Shown here in pieces: positions 35,060-44,506 of a stretch of 64,000 nucleotides of DNA (the first letter of the stretch is position 1; the number at the start of each line of letters is the position of its first letter). Position numbers and translations under genes: made by a program. The notes beneath the pieces are model-generated. The model had not been told where the DNA came from, ran no database searches, and saw only the letters and a program-made list of their open reading frames with translations. The stretch covers positions 62,001 through 126,000 of the forward strand of contig NZ_WMEU01000005.1 in the NCBI RefSeq assembly GCF_009856295.1, read 5' to 3'. Origin of the DNA: Pontibacillus yanchengensis (GTDB taxonomy: Bacteria; Bacillota; Bacilli; Bacillales; BH030062).

Positions 35060-35094
35060 GTAAAAAAAGGTTCTGGCGCCCCGAGCTTTTGTTC
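35060..35094. repeat. Repeat family B terminal fragment
   Basis: GGCGCCCCGAGCTTTTGTTC, the end block of repeat B, directly against the radical SAM gene stop codon. Confidence 0.5.
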
Positions 35095-36210
35095 TTAGCC
35101 TTTGGTCTTTCGCATGCTTTTGGGGATATACACACAAGCTGGTTCACTCTCTAAGTAGTCTCCAGTAAGTGCATAGGCCCTTGACCTAGAACCGCCACAT
35201 ACATAACGGTATTCGCATACACCACATTTACCTTTATATTCATCTGGGTTTCGTAAACTCTTGAAGACAGGGGAGTGGCGGTATATGTCAGCTAAAGATT
35301 CTGTTCGAACATTACCTGCTTTAACTGGTAATAGGCCGCTTGGGTAAACATCCCCAATATGAGAGATAAACACAAATCCATTTCCGTCATTTACACCTCT
35401 AGGGGCACGTCCAAGCCCATCAAATTGCCCCGTCTTCCCAGCATGCAAAGCATCTACATATTGAATTTCAGTTTGTTTATCTTTATTTTTTCTCATCTTA
35501 TCCATAATGACTACTCGGCGGTAATGTTGAGCGGCTGTTGTTTTAATGTCGAAGGATACGTTTCCTTGTAAGTCGTTTAACCAACGGAAGACTTTTTCAT
35601 GTTCAGCCGGTGAAATCATATCGCTGTCTTTCCCTCTTCCAGTTGGTACAAGGAAGAACACACTCCAAAGCACACACCCTAATGTCTGGATCAAGTCTGC
35701 CATTTCGTCTAACACGTCCACATTATAGCGTGAAATGACAGTGTTAATTTGTAAGGGCAAGGATAATTCATGTATATACTCAATCGCGTTCATCGTTAGG
35801 TCGAATGATCCAGAAGTACCTCTGAAGTGATCGTGTATTTTTGCATTGGGGCCATCCAAGCTAAAAGCCCAACGAGCAAGACCGACATCTTTGGCTTTCT
35901 TAATTGCTTCTTTGGTTACATTTGGTGTTGCACTCGGTGTCATGGATACCCGAACACCTTTTTGAACAGCATAAGAGGCAATATCATAGACATCAGGCCT
36001 CATGAGAGGGTCACCACCGGTGAACACAAGCATAGGGTTGTCCATTTCATAAATGGAATCTATTAATTGTTTTCCTTCTTCAAAAGTCAATTCAAGTGGA
36101 TGGCGGGTGTATTGAGCTTCCGCTCGGCAGTGAAGACAATGTAACTCACACGCTCTTGTTAGTTCCCATATGACAATAAAGGGATTCTTATTAAAGTCTC
36201 GATCGATCAT
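35095..36210 (-). CDS. Radical SAM/SPASM protein (TIGR04053-like, NirJ-related)
   Basis: About 371 aa. The [4Fe-4S] radical SAM motif is CELHCLHC (CX3CX2C), followed by FTGGDPLMR; the C-terminal SPASM region has CGVCEYRYVCGGSRSRA and a late cysteine. This matches radical SAM/SPASM proteins close to NirJ/AhbD heme-modifying enzymes. ATG 36210 fits the AGGGGG site (seven bases); ATG 36216 is only one base from it. Fnr control and neighbours (scdA, ywiC) point to anaerobic nitrogen-oxide metabolism, possibly heme or cofactor maturation. Exact substrate unknown. Confidence 0.85.
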   Translation of the reverse strand: MIDRDFNKNPFIVIWELTRACELHCLHCRAEAQYTRHPLELTFEEGKQLIDSIYEMDNPMLVFTGGDPLMRPDVYDIASYAVQKGVRVSMTPSATPNVTKEAIKKAKDVGLARWAFSLDGPNAKIHDHFRGTSGSFDLTMNAIEYIHELSLPLQINTVISRYNVDVLDEMADLIQTLGCVLWSVFFLVPTGRGKDSDMISPAEHEKVFRWLNDLQGNVSFDIKTTAAQHYRRVVIMDKMRKNKDKQTEIQYVDALHAGKTGQFDGLGRAPRGVNDGNGFVFISHIGDVYPSGLLPVKAGNVRTESLADIYRHSPVFKSLRNPDEYKGKCGVCEYRYVCGGSRSRAYALTGDYLESEPACVYIPKSMRKTKG

Positions 36211-36239
36211 ATACATACCCCCTAATTTTAGTTACTTCT

Positions 36240-36309
36240 ATCATAAAAATAGAAAGAACATATGTATGTGAAATTTATCACATTCATTCTATTTTTCGTT
36301 CATTATAAT
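36240..36309. promoter_or_regulatory. One Fnr box serving two divergent promoters
   Basis: A perfect TGTGA-N6-TCACA box lies at 36267-36282. Rightwards TATAAT (36304-36309) and leftwards TATGAT (36240-36245, minus strand) stand at the same class II distance, both placing the box centre at -41.5. No -35 elements are needed. It should activate the radical SAM and ywiC-like genes together without oxygen. Confidence 0.85.
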
Positions 36310-36341
36310 AAAGGTACCTAGATAGAAAAGAGGGGATTGCA

Positions 36342-37058
36342 ATGAAACCATTACTACCAAAGCAACATGGAGCATGGGCTATGCTACTTGTACCATTTCT
36401 ATTAGGAATAACCTCAAGCGCATTTACTAGTACACATGTCCCGTTGTTCCTAGGATGGTTATTTCTTTATTTATCAACTTATCCATTGTTGATGCTAGTG
36501 AAGGGGAAAAAGAAGAAGGAGTACTATAAATGGTCAGGTATATATGTCGGCTTCACTTTACTTTTTCTAGCTATTGTTTTGTTGAATGAGTGGGAAATGC
36601 TCTATTTTGGACTTATGATGATTCCTTTGTTCTTTGTGATTTTGTATTTTGCTAAAAGGAAGAAAGAGCGGGCTTTTCTCAATGATGTAACAGCTATAAT
36701 TGTTTTTTGTATAGGAGGATTGGCAAGTTATTACCTTGGAGCTGGTAGCTTAGATAAGCAGGGGTGGATGATTGCTATACTATGCTTTCTGTTTTTTCTA
36801 GGCAGCACATTCTTTGTTAAAACGATGATAAGAGAAAAGAAAAATGTAGCCTTCCGTTGGTATTCTTGGAGTTATCATGCATTGCTTCTCATACTTGTCG
36901 TTTTGTTTACGCAATCTTTGCTATTCATGATTGCATTTATTCCAAGTGTGATACGGGCATTTACGCTTTATGGGAAAAAACTCACCATTATGCAGTTAGG
37001 TGTTGCGGAAATTGTCAATTCAGTGTGCTTCTTGGTTACAATCATTATCTTGGTGTAG
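36342..37058 (+). CDS. ywiC: YwiC-like membrane protein
   Basis: 238 aa with about eight hydrophobic segments and the typical start PKQHGAWAMLL of the YwiC family. In B. subtilis ywiC lies beside fnr and narGHJI and is Fnr-controlled; here it is divergent from a radical SAM gene and shares its Fnr box. Function unknown, presumably linked to nitrate/nitrite respiration or cofactor assembly. Confidence 0.88.
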   Translation: MKPLLPKQHGAWAMLLVPFLLGITSSAFTSTHVPLFLGWLFLYLSTYPLLMLVKGKKKKEYYKWSGIYVGFTLLFLAIVLLNEWEMLYFGLMMIPLFFVILYFAKRKKERAFLNDVTAIIVFCIGGLASYYLGAGSLDKQGWMIAILCFLFFLGSTFFVKTMIREKKNVAFRWYSWSYHALLLILVVLFTQSLLFMIAFIPSVIRAFTLYGKKLTIMQLGVAEIVNSVCFLVTIIILV

Positions 37059-37106
37059 GTGGATAGTTAAAGAAGGGGTGTTTTATAACAAGATTAGAAA
37101 TATAAA

Positions 37107-37136
37107 AGGGAGGGGAATGATCATTCCCCTCCTTGT
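37107..37136. terminator. Bidirectional terminator between ywiC and the MFS gene
   Basis: A near-perfect palindrome GGGAGGGGAATGATCATTCC and on, with GGAG/CTCC arms; A-rich on the left and T-containing on the right. Confidence 0.65.
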
Positions 37137-37162
37137 ACTTCCTGTATTTTAGCTAATTACAG

Positions 37163-38614
37163 TTAAGCGTTTTGAGTTTGTTGTGTTGATTGTTGCTGTG
37201 AACTTGCTTCTGTTTCCTGTTGTTCAACGGGTCCATCTTGTTTTTTTACGAAGAAGGATAAAACCATCCCTAAGAAGGAAAGGACAGTAATGACCATGAA
37301 GGCTACATTGACGCCATGTATTTCAGGGTTAGCGATAGAAGATTGCTGCTGAGCGGTCTCTGCTGTCTTTGTCATGACGGTTACAAGGATAGCTGTGCCT
37401 ACAGATGCAGAAACCTGACGCATCGTATTACTCATAGCTGCACCGTGAGGGATGAGTTTGTCTGGTAGCTGATTTAATCCAGCTGTAGTAGCTGGCATCA
37501 TGACCATAGATAGACCAAACATTCGGATTGCATAAAATACAGTTAACATAGTCAATGTCGTCGCTGTATCTAAGAAGGAAAGGAAGAAGGTAGAGACGGT
37601 GATGATGGATAAACCAACCATCGTCAAAAGTCTCGCTCCAATCCTATCAAAGATACGACCTGTAATAGGGGACATTAATCCAGAAATAATCGCCCCAGGT
37701 AACAGAACAAGTCCAGATTGTAGAGCTGTGAAATCACGCATGTTTTGCATATATAGTGGAATAAGTGTTTCAGAACCTATTAAACCGATAAATCCAATCA
37801 TTCCAATCATGGTTGCAATGGTAAAGATAGGATATTTGAATACTCTAAATTCAAGCATTGGATGATGGAGTCGTAATTGACGTAGGATAAAGAAAAGTAG
37901 CGTCACAACCCCGATTACTAGTACAACGATGGTTCTGGAACTGTCCCATCCATAATTCCCAGCGCTTGTGAATCCATATAATAGACCTCCAAACCCTGCT
38001 GAAGAAAGAATGATGGAAATTGGATCGACTTTTGGTTTGGTAAGTTCCGTGACATTTTTTAATGCGTAATTGGCAATCCCAATAATGATAAAGGCGATTG
38101 GTAGAATAAACAGGAACAACACTCTCCAGGAGTAATGTTCTGTTATATAGCCAGATAAAGCCGGGCCGATGGCTGGAGCGAATGAGATGACAAGTCCAAT
38201 ATATCCCATGGCAGCACCGCGTTTGTTATAAGGGAAAATCATAAGAAATACGGTTTGCATGAGCGGGAGCATCACACCTGCACCACTCGATTGAATAACC
38301 CTTCCCATAATCAAAACCGGATAGTTGGGTGCAATAGCACCAACTAACGTACCAAAAGCAAATACAGCCATCGCTGTCATAAATAATTGGCGAGTTGTAA
38401 AACGTTCAATTAAAAAAGCACTGATGGGAATCATAATCCCATTCACAAGCATGAATATCGTGGTTAGCCATTGCGCCGTATTCGCCGTTATGTTCATTTC
38501 TTCCATGATGGGCGGAATTGCTGTAATCATTAGTGTTTGGTTCAATACGGCGATGAACGATCCGGAAAGAAGCAAGGCAGCAATTAAGACTTTATTATAA
38601 TTTTGATCTACCAT
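37163..38614 (-). CDS. MFS multidrug exporter, DHA2 (14-TM) family
   Basis: 483 aa, 14 hydrophobic segments. TM1 has LNQTLMITAIPPI, and the DHA2 motif C region is GRVIQSSGAGVMLPL and GPALSGYI. LmrB/EmrB type drug:H+ antiporter. A Gln/Thr-rich hydrophilic tail ends the protein. GGAGGATACAGA precedes the ATG. A TetR-type palindrome lies 150 bases upstream. Confidence 0.9.
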   Translation of the reverse strand: MVDQNYNKVLIAALLLSGSFIAVLNQTLMITAIPPIMEEMNITANTAQWLTTIFMLVNGIMIPISAFLIERFTTRQLFMTAMAVFAFGTLVGAIAPNYPVLIMGRVIQSSGAGVMLPLMQTVFLMIFPYNKRGAAMGYIGLVISFAPAIGPALSGYITEHYSWRVLFLFILPIAFIIIGIANYALKNVTELTKPKVDPISIILSSAGFGGLLYGFTSAGNYGWDSSRTIVVLVIGVVTLLFFILRQLRLHHPMLEFRVFKYPIFTIATMIGMIGFIGLIGSETLIPLYMQNMRDFTALQSGLVLLPGAIISGLMSPITGRIFDRIGARLLTMVGLSIITVSTFFLSFLDTATTLTMLTVFYAIRMFGLSMVMMPATTAGLNQLPDKLIPHGAAMSNTMRQVSASVGTAILVTVMTKTAETAQQQSSIANPEIHGVNVAFMVITVLSFLGMVLSFFVKKQDGPVEQQETEASSQQQSTQQTQNA

Positions 38615-38764
38615 TCTGTATCCTCCTAACCTATAAATGTATTGAAAAATGATAAGTTCTATTTAAAAAGCATCGTTAATTTTCTTAAGCACCAATTATG
38701 AAATTATACTCCTTGTTTAAGAAGTAGACAACCATATTGCTTCCTTTATTTTGCATTGCTAAAT

Positions 38765-38785
38765 TTGATCAAACGTTTGATTAAT
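38765..38785. promoter_or_regulatory. Perfect palindrome ATCAAACGTTTGAT, copy 2
   Basis: Identical over 21 bases (reverse complement) to 11961-11981. Located upstream of the MFS exporter gene, where a TetR-family repressor site would be expected. No such repressor gene is adjacent. Confidence 0.6.
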
Positions 38786-38787
38786 AA

Positions 38788-38820
38788 TAATAAAGAAACC
38801 TCCTTATAACAAAGGAGGTC
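38788..38820 (-). terminator. Terminator of the SDR gene
   Basis: ACCTCC and GGAGGT arms; on the minus strand a T-rich stretch follows. Confidence 0.6.
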
Positions 38821-38830
38821 CGTCCACTTC

Positions 38831-40273
38831 CTATACAATAATGGGTTGATGGGAGGTAGTAGTATTGATGGTTTGTAAGTGTTTCTTGAATTGATGCATC
38901 ACCCATAAATGAGCTTTTGCTTGGGTGTATTTATAGATGAACCATGGTAATGATGGCATGTAATCATGTATGGCAACGATACACTCTTGCTGATTAGGGA
39001 TTTGTCTAAACTCTAGCCTCCCTCGTTCATTTTTCTTCGCGTCTTCAAATACACCTCCTGTAATGTAAAAAAGAGTTCGATCTACCGTGCTACGCTCTGG
39101 TGAATACGTGAATTCCAGGACAGGCTGATGCGTGATTGGGAACAGGATTTGATACTGACCCTGATCCTTTTCCCTTACCTGTAATAAAGGATGTACCATT
39201 TTAGACAACCACTCTATATAATAAAGAGCTACCCAGTCAGCCTTTTTTCCATCAGGTAGGGGAATTCGTTGCACAGATCGTACATCATGTTGAATAGATG
39301 GTGGTTGAAGTTTCATGGATGGCAATGTTTTCTGTTGGCCTTGTTTTTCCTCTTCTTGTAGAGAGTACCTTGCAGCTTCTTTGAATGGGATTTTGCCATA
39401 ACTAATTTCCTCAGACATATTCTCTGGATGAGTTGTCATCGGATGAACAAGGCTTTCAATCAATGGATAGACCATTTCTTTTGGTGTGTTAGTCGTTAAA
39501 CTCACCCATAATCGGGACAAGTTGACGGTTAAAAAAGGGACATCGATCAAACGTCGTTCTTTTCCCATTGCTTGAGCTGTTTGCCGCATCATTTCTTTGT
39601 AGGTCATCGTTTGTGGCCCGCCAACATCAATCGCTTTTCCAGATAAGTTAACATTACCGATGCTGTGATCTAAAGCATATAAAACATCTGGTAGTGCAAT
39701 GGGGTGCGTCTTTTTCCTTGTCCATTTAGGCAACAGCATCACAGGTAGTCGCTTAACGAGCTTGGCTAAAATAGGGAAGGATGACCCTTTTGGACCAACG
39801 ATAAGGCCTGCTCGGATAGTGGTCACAGGTGTTCCATACGCTCTTAGAATATTTTCTACCTGAAGACGGCTACGCAAGTGACGGGAAAGTCGTCTCGATT
39901 TAGGAATAATGCCACTTAAGTACACAATTTGTTTCAGACCTTGTTTATTTGCAGCTTGAGCAAAATTATCAGCTAATATCACGTCCATATCTTCAAACGA
40001 CCCTTGTGTAAGCTTGGCAGAGGGGAGCATAGAATGGACAAGATAGACGGCGAAATCAGCGCCTTCCAGTGCTTTTTCAGCATCAGCTAACGAATATAAG
40101 TCACACGCACGCCACGTAATATGCTCTGTGTCTTGTTTGTTCTCTATGTTCCTTGAAAGGGCTATGACATCGGCATGCTTGGTCAGTTTTTGTAATAGAT
40201 TATTTCCGATGTATCCACTTGCACCTGTTAAGGCGACAACAGGTCTTCTTCTGGCTGATGGGTTTTGGTTCAT
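38831..40273 (-). CDS. NAD(P)-binding SDR-family protein with C-terminal DUF2867-like domain
   Basis: 480 aa. The N-terminal atypical SDR domain begins ALTGASGYIGNNLLQKL and continues with VYLSGIIP and TTIRAGLIVGPKGSSF. The C-terminal 150 residues (from about 330) resemble the SRPBCC-like DUF2867 domain commonly attached to such proteins. ATG 40273 is used; a GTG lies directly before it. Possibly a reductase acting on a quinone-like or lipid substrate; function unknown. Confidence 0.8.
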   Translation of the reverse strand: MNQNPSARRRPVVALTGASGYIGNNLLQKLTKHADVIALSRNIENKQDTEHITWRACDLYSLADAEKALEGADFAVYLVHSMLPSAKLTQGSFEDMDVILADNFAQAANKQGLKQIVYLSGIIPKSRRLSRHLRSRLQVENILRAYGTPVTTIRAGLIVGPKGSSFPILAKLVKRLPVMLLPKWTRKKTHPIALPDVLYALDHSIGNVNLSGKAIDVGGPQTMTYKEMMRQTAQAMGKERRLIDVPFLTVNLSRLWVSLTTNTPKEMVYPLIESLVHPMTTHPENMSEEISYGKIPFKEAARYSLQEEEKQGQQKTLPSMKLQPPSIQHDVRSVQRIPLPDGKKADWVALYYIEWLSKMVHPLLQVREKDQGQYQILFPITHQPVLEFTYSPERSTVDRTLFYITGGVFEDAKKNERGRLEFRQIPNQQECIVAIHDYMPSLPWFIYKYTQAKAHLWVMHQFKKHLQTINTTTSHQPIIV

Positions 40274-40481
40274 CACGTAACACTCCAGTACGTTATAAGT
40301 CTTTGTACCACTCGATTTACCCTTTATGTTTGTATGCTTAACGTTATAACTCTCTTCTATCTAATGAGGTGTTGGTAAATCTTATCCTACTATGGACGAG
40401 GTGGTAGGCATAAACTAGAACAACGACCACTGTAGAAGGAATCAGATAAAGGATGCGAAAAACGGTGAGGAGGACAAAGGG

Positions 40482-41285
40482 ATGGCGTATGTGGAAGTGG
40501 ATGATGGTGTTGAATTGTATTATAAAGCAGAAGGGGAAGGGAAGCCTGTTATTTTCATTCACGGCGTGTGGATGAGTAGTCGTTTTTTCCATAAACAAAT
40601 GGCTTATTTTAAAGAGGGATACCGTGCAATAACATTAGATTTGCGCGGACATGGTAACGCTTCTAAAGTACAGACTGGTCATACTGTTGCTCAATATGCT
40701 CGGGATGTGAAAGCGTTCATGGAGAAGCTGGAGTTAAAAGATGTAACGCTGATTGGTTGGTCGATGGGAGCGTTTGTGATTTGGGAATACCTGCACCAAT
40801 ATGGAGAGGACAATATTAAAGCATCTGTCATAGTAGATGAGCTGGCTTCTGATTTTAAGTGGGACGATTTTGACATTGGTGCCTTTGATCTTGCTACTCT
40901 TACAAGTATGATGAGAGATATTCAAACAGATCAATCGCAGCTACTGGAAGGTTTTCTACCTTTAATGTTTAAAGAGGACCTCTCTAAAGAAGAGTTGAAA
41001 TGGATGCTAAGAGAAACTATGAAAGTACCAGCCTCTATTGCAAGTGCTATTTTATTTGATCAATCGATTATCGATTGTCGCCCCTACTTTTCTTCGATTA
41101 CGTTACCCACCTTACTTTGCTTTGGAAGAGCAGAGAAACTCATACCTGTCGCAGCCGGCGAGCATCTGCACAAAGAAATTCCGTATTCTCGTTTAGAGAT
41201 TTTTGAAGATAGTTGCCATTGTCCATTTTTAGAGGAGCCGGAGCGGTTTAACATGGTGGTTGATCGCTATTTGCAGTCGTTATAG
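40482..41285 (+). CDS. Alpha/beta hydrolase
   Basis: 267 aa. HGVWMSSRFF forms the oxyanion region, the nucleophile elbow is GWSMGAF (serine), and the catalytic histidine lies in DSCHCPFLEEPERF; the acid is in LCFGRAEKLIP. Close in type to chloroperoxidase/esterase-like hydrolases. GAGGACAAAGGG precedes ATG 40482. Monogenic with a strong terminator. Confidence 0.88.
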   Translation: MAYVEVDDGVELYYKAEGEGKPVIFIHGVWMSSRFFHKQMAYFKEGYRAITLDLRGHGNASKVQTGHTVAQYARDVKAFMEKLELKDVTLIGWSMGAFVIWEYLHQYGEDNIKASVIVDELASDFKWDDFDIGAFDLATLTSMMRDIQTDQSQLLEGFLPLMFKEDLSKEELKWMLRETMKVPASIASAILFDQSIIDCRPYFSSITLPTLLCFGRAEKLIPVAAGEHLHKEIPYSRLEIFEDSCHCPFLEEPERFNMVVDRYLQSL

Positions 41286-41318
41286 GAACACATATCAAAT
41301 GATAGGTATAAACAATAT

Positions 41319-41353
41319 TCATGCCTAATTTCGTCTTTTCGAAATTAGGCATG
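41319..41353. terminator. Bidirectional terminator
   Basis: Perfect 14-bp stem CATGCCTAATTTCG with CGAAATTAGGCATG, loop TCTTTT, between convergent hydrolase and PTS genes. Confidence 0.75.
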
Positions 41354-41361
41354 AACTGGGT

Positions 41362-42918
41362 CTAAGAAGCATTGGTTTCTTGGATTACTCTATTCATTTC
41401 ATTTTTGTACAAGTCAGATCGTCCACCAAAGATCGCTTGGATGTTGTGATCAACCTTTACTACCCCTGATGCACCAAGCTCTTTCAATTTATCCTCATCT
41501 ATCTTATCTAGTTCAGAAACCTCTACTCTTAACCGTGTAAAGCACGCGTCTACATGCTTAAGGTTTTGTTGGCCTCCAAGGGCATTCATAATCGCTACAG
41601 CTGTTTCTTTGGATTGGCCACTTTTATTTCCTTTTTTCTGTTCGTTGTAATCTTGTCGTGTAAATAGTTTGTTGTCTTGTCCACCACGTCCAGGTGTGGC
41701 AAGGTCCCATTTTTTTATAGCAAAAGAGAAAGAGAAATAATAGATTACAAAGAATACAGCACCAGCAACGATATTGACCCACCAGTTATTTGTTCCAGGA
41801 ATGGCGTTAACAAGAATGTAGTCAATTAATCCTGATCCACCTGCCCAGCCAAGGTGGACATCTAGCATGTACATAACTGCAAAGGAAATTCCTGCTAGAA
41901 GCGAGTGGAAAAGAAACAGGAAGGGTGCAACAAATAAGAATGTAAATTCAATAGGCTCTGTGATTCCCGTTAAGAATGCTGTACCTGCTGCTGCAACTAA
42001 CATGCCTTTTACGACTGGGCGGTTCTTCAAATCTGCTTGACGGTACATAGCAAGAGCAGCACCAACCAGCCCGAACATAATTACTGGGAATTTACCAGCC
42101 ATGTAACGACCAGCGGTTACTTTCACACCCTCTGAAACTTGGGCAAGGAAAATGTATTGATCACCAGAAACTTGATTACCAGCTACTTCAGTTGTTCCGC
42201 CGAGAGGTGTCCATAAAAATGGAGCATACCAGATATGGTGTAATCCTGTTGGGATTAAGGCACGTTCTAGAAAACCATATAATCCGATGTAAAGTGGGTT
42301 TGTAGCTCCGTTTGAAATGATATTGGCTACGGTATTGATACCTGTTTGGATTGGAGGCCAAACGACCATCATAGCCATAGCGAGAAAGATGGAAGAGAAG
42401 ACCATTGCAATTCCAACAGATCGATCTCCTGCAAAGAAACCTAGAACTTCTGGAGGATCAAATTCATGGAACTTGTTATAAATCCATACGGCTAATAAAC
42501 CAACGACAATTCCCCCAAGCACGCCTGTTTCAAGCGTGGGTATGCCAAGCGCCATCCCATACTCACCGTTATTGGAAGCCATTTCAGGCGTAATACTGAG
42601 GGCAAAGGAAATGGTTTTGTTCATGATGATATAACCTAGTAATGCAGCAAGAGCAGCAATACCAGATCCACCGGTAAGGCCAATAGCAACACCAATAGCA
42701 AAAATGACAGCCAAGTTGTTAAAAATGCTAATGCCGATATCAGACATGCCTTTCCCAATAAACTGAACGATATCATTTTGTAGGAAGGTGAGTGTATCGA
42801 CGAGTGGCCCTGTCAGAGCAGCACCGAAACCTAGTAAAATACCTGCCGCTGGAAGCAAGGCCACAGGCACCATTAGTGACTTTCCGAACTTTTGTAGGCT
42901 TCCGAAATATTTCTTCAT
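41362..42918 (-). CDS. malP: PTS EIICB component, maltose/alpha-glucoside type (MalP/GlvC-like)
   Basis: 518 aa. IIC domain with about ten helices, starting KKYFGSLQKFGKSLMVPVA, with GITEPIEFTFLFVAP near its end, the substrate-side motif of the glucose/maltose superfamily. The IIB domain at the C-terminus holds the phospho-cysteine in VDACFTRLRV. There is no IIA domain, so another EIIA (for instance that of glucose PTS) must serve. Second gene of the malA-malP operon. Confidence 0.88.
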   Translation of the reverse strand: MKKYFGSLQKFGKSLMVPVALLPAAGILLGFGAALTGPLVDTLTFLQNDIVQFIGKGMSDIGISIFNNLAVIFAIGVAIGLTGGSGIAALAALLGYIIMNKTISFALSITPEMASNNGEYGMALGIPTLETGVLGGIVVGLLAVWIYNKFHEFDPPEVLGFFAGDRSVGIAMVFSSIFLAMAMMVVWPPIQTGINTVANIISNGATNPLYIGLYGFLERALIPTGLHHIWYAPFLWTPLGGTTEVAGNQVSGDQYIFLAQVSEGVKVTAGRYMAGKFPVIMFGLVGAALAMYRQADLKNRPVVKGMLVAAAGTAFLTGITEPIEFTFLFVAPFLFLFHSLLAGISFAVMYMLDVHLGWAGGSGLIDYILVNAIPGTNNWWVNIVAGAVFFVIYYFSFSFAIKKWDLATPGRGGQDNKLFTRQDYNEQKKGNKSGQSKETAVAIMNALGGQQNLKHVDACFTRLRVEVSELDKIDEDKLKELGASGVVKVDHNIQAIFGGRSDLYKNEMNRVIQETNAS

Positions 42919-42996
42919 GTATTATCCCCCTTTTTAGTAACCGCTTTCTTTTATGGGTAGAAAAGAACCGGAACCCTGTTCCGGTTCTGAGCCATT

Positions 42997-44349
42997 CTAT
43001 GAAGTTACGACATGTTGCTTGTTTGCATGGAGAGTTGGCCAATAGTCTTTATTCGCATCGATAAGGTCATCAAGTATTTTTCGTGCTTTTGGAACGTCAA
43101 CGACAGTCCGGTTTAACGTCAGTGCTTGTAAGGCTTTCTCATAGCTGTTTTGTTCGTATGCATCTACGACGAGCTTTTCATAAGCAAGTTGGTTTTCGAT
43201 TAAACCTTTATAAAAAGTAGAAATATTTCCAACAGAGAAAGGCTTAGGTCCACGGTTTGTAATCATAGCTGGTACTTCTACCATGACATCATCCTGAAGG
43301 TTGGCAATCGTTCCGTTGTTCTCAACCATTACGATAAATATATCTTCGTTGTTATAAGCCATCGAAGCTGCTACTCGAACCATATATCGACCATGTATAT
43401 CCACTTCTAATTCTACATTTTCGGTCGATCCATCTTTGATGATTTGATCGGCTAATGTGTGTACTCTTTTTTCTCTACCATTGATTACTTGGCGAGCTCG
43501 AGTGTTGGTTGGATCTTCTTTTTCTACCATTTGAGTTGGGTATAAATAATACTGTAAATACGTATTAGGTAAGTATTCAGGGAAGTCTGTCACCATCTGT
43601 TCTACTTGTTTGAACGTTTTGATCCAATTCGGATCATTCGCAATTTCTGCATCTTCAGGGATGAAGCCATCTTCTGTAATAGCTCGTTTTAATGTGTTTG
43701 TATGGTCCACACCTTGTTTATCATAAATTTTAGTGAACCAGCCAAAGTGATTTAGCCCGAAGTATTCGGGTACGAGATCAAAGACTTCTTTTCCTAGAAT
43801 GCTTGCATAGCTAACCATGATAGCAGCAGGCATATCGCAAATGTTGAGGACTTTGTTGTCTTCTGGAAATTCGCGTCGCAAAGCTTCTGCTACAATCGCA
43901 GCTGGATTTGTATAGTTTAATATCCACGCATCAGGCGAAAAGGAGCGAACATCGTTTACGAGCTGAATCATATCGCCAATGGAGCGTAGGCCATAAGCCA
44001 TTCCCCCAGGACCGCACGTTTCTTGACCAACCGCATCGTAGCGGAGAGGGATTTGTTCATCCTTTTCTCTCATAGCAAGACCGCCAGTACGAATTTGAAT
44101 AAAAACAAAATCTGCGTTTGAGAAAGCTTCTTGTTTATCGGTCGTATAGTGAAAACTATCCAGTTCTGGGTAGCGCTCTCTAAGAATGATTTCGGAGGCT
44201 TTTGCTACCTGTTCTTGTCGGTCTACATCTGTGTCATAAAAGGTGATGGATTTTAGCGGGAACTGTTCTTTTTCTGCAATTAAGCTCATGATCATACCAA
44301 TGGTGTATGTACTGCCTGCACCAACCACTACTAGGTTTTGTCTTTTCAT
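42997..44349 (-). CDS. malA: 6-phospho-alpha-glucosidase (GH4, MalA/GlvA)
   Basis: 450 aa, glycoside hydrolase family 4. The NAD-binding motif VVGAGSTYTIGM opens the protein and the metal-site cysteine lies in NICDMPAAI, with GLNHFGWF after it. GH4 enzymes need NAD+ and Mn2+ and cleave phosphorylated disaccharides taken up by the PTS. The CDMP signature favours 6-phospho-alpha- rather than beta-glucosidase. Operon with the IICB gene; divergent from the GntR gene. Confidence 0.92.
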   Translation of the reverse strand: MKRQNLVVVGAGSTYTIGMIMSLIAEKEQFPLKSITFYDTDVDRQEQVAKASEIILRERYPELDSFHYTTDKQEAFSNADFVFIQIRTGGLAMREKDEQIPLRYDAVGQETCGPGGMAYGLRSIGDMIQLVNDVRSFSPDAWILNYTNPAAIVAEALRREFPEDNKVLNICDMPAAIMVSYASILGKEVFDLVPEYFGLNHFGWFTKIYDKQGVDHTNTLKRAITEDGFIPEDAEIANDPNWIKTFKQVEQMVTDFPEYLPNTYLQYYLYPTQMVEKEDPTNTRARQVINGREKRVHTLADQIIKDGSTENVELEVDIHGRYMVRVAASMAYNNEDIFIVMVENNGTIANLQDDVMVEVPAMITNRGPKPFSVGNISTFYKGLIENQLAYEKLVVDAYEQNSYEKALQALTLNRTVVDVPKARKILDDLIDANKDYWPTLHANKQHVVTS

Positions 44350-44374
44350 TCTTTGAACCTCCCAAATATTTAAT

Positions 44375-44440
44375 AGGTATTATATTTGTATCTTCATTAA
44401 TTTAATACAAATATAATACCTTTTTATGAAAGCGTCAACA
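44375..44440. promoter_or_regulatory. GntR operator pair and cre site upstream of malA
   Basis: A 17-bp inverted repeat pair (44375-44391 and 44405-44421; core GGTATTATATTTGTAT) separated by 13 bases, then TGAAAGCGTCAACA (44427-44440), one mismatch from the CcpA cre consensus. Fits substrate-controlled derepression plus glucose repression of the divergent genes. Confidence 0.7.
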
Positions 44441-44506
44441 TATAAAGTCGAGTTTTTGTGTGAAATTCGTTATAATAGGCTTATAGAACTAACAGGAGGA
44501 CTACAT

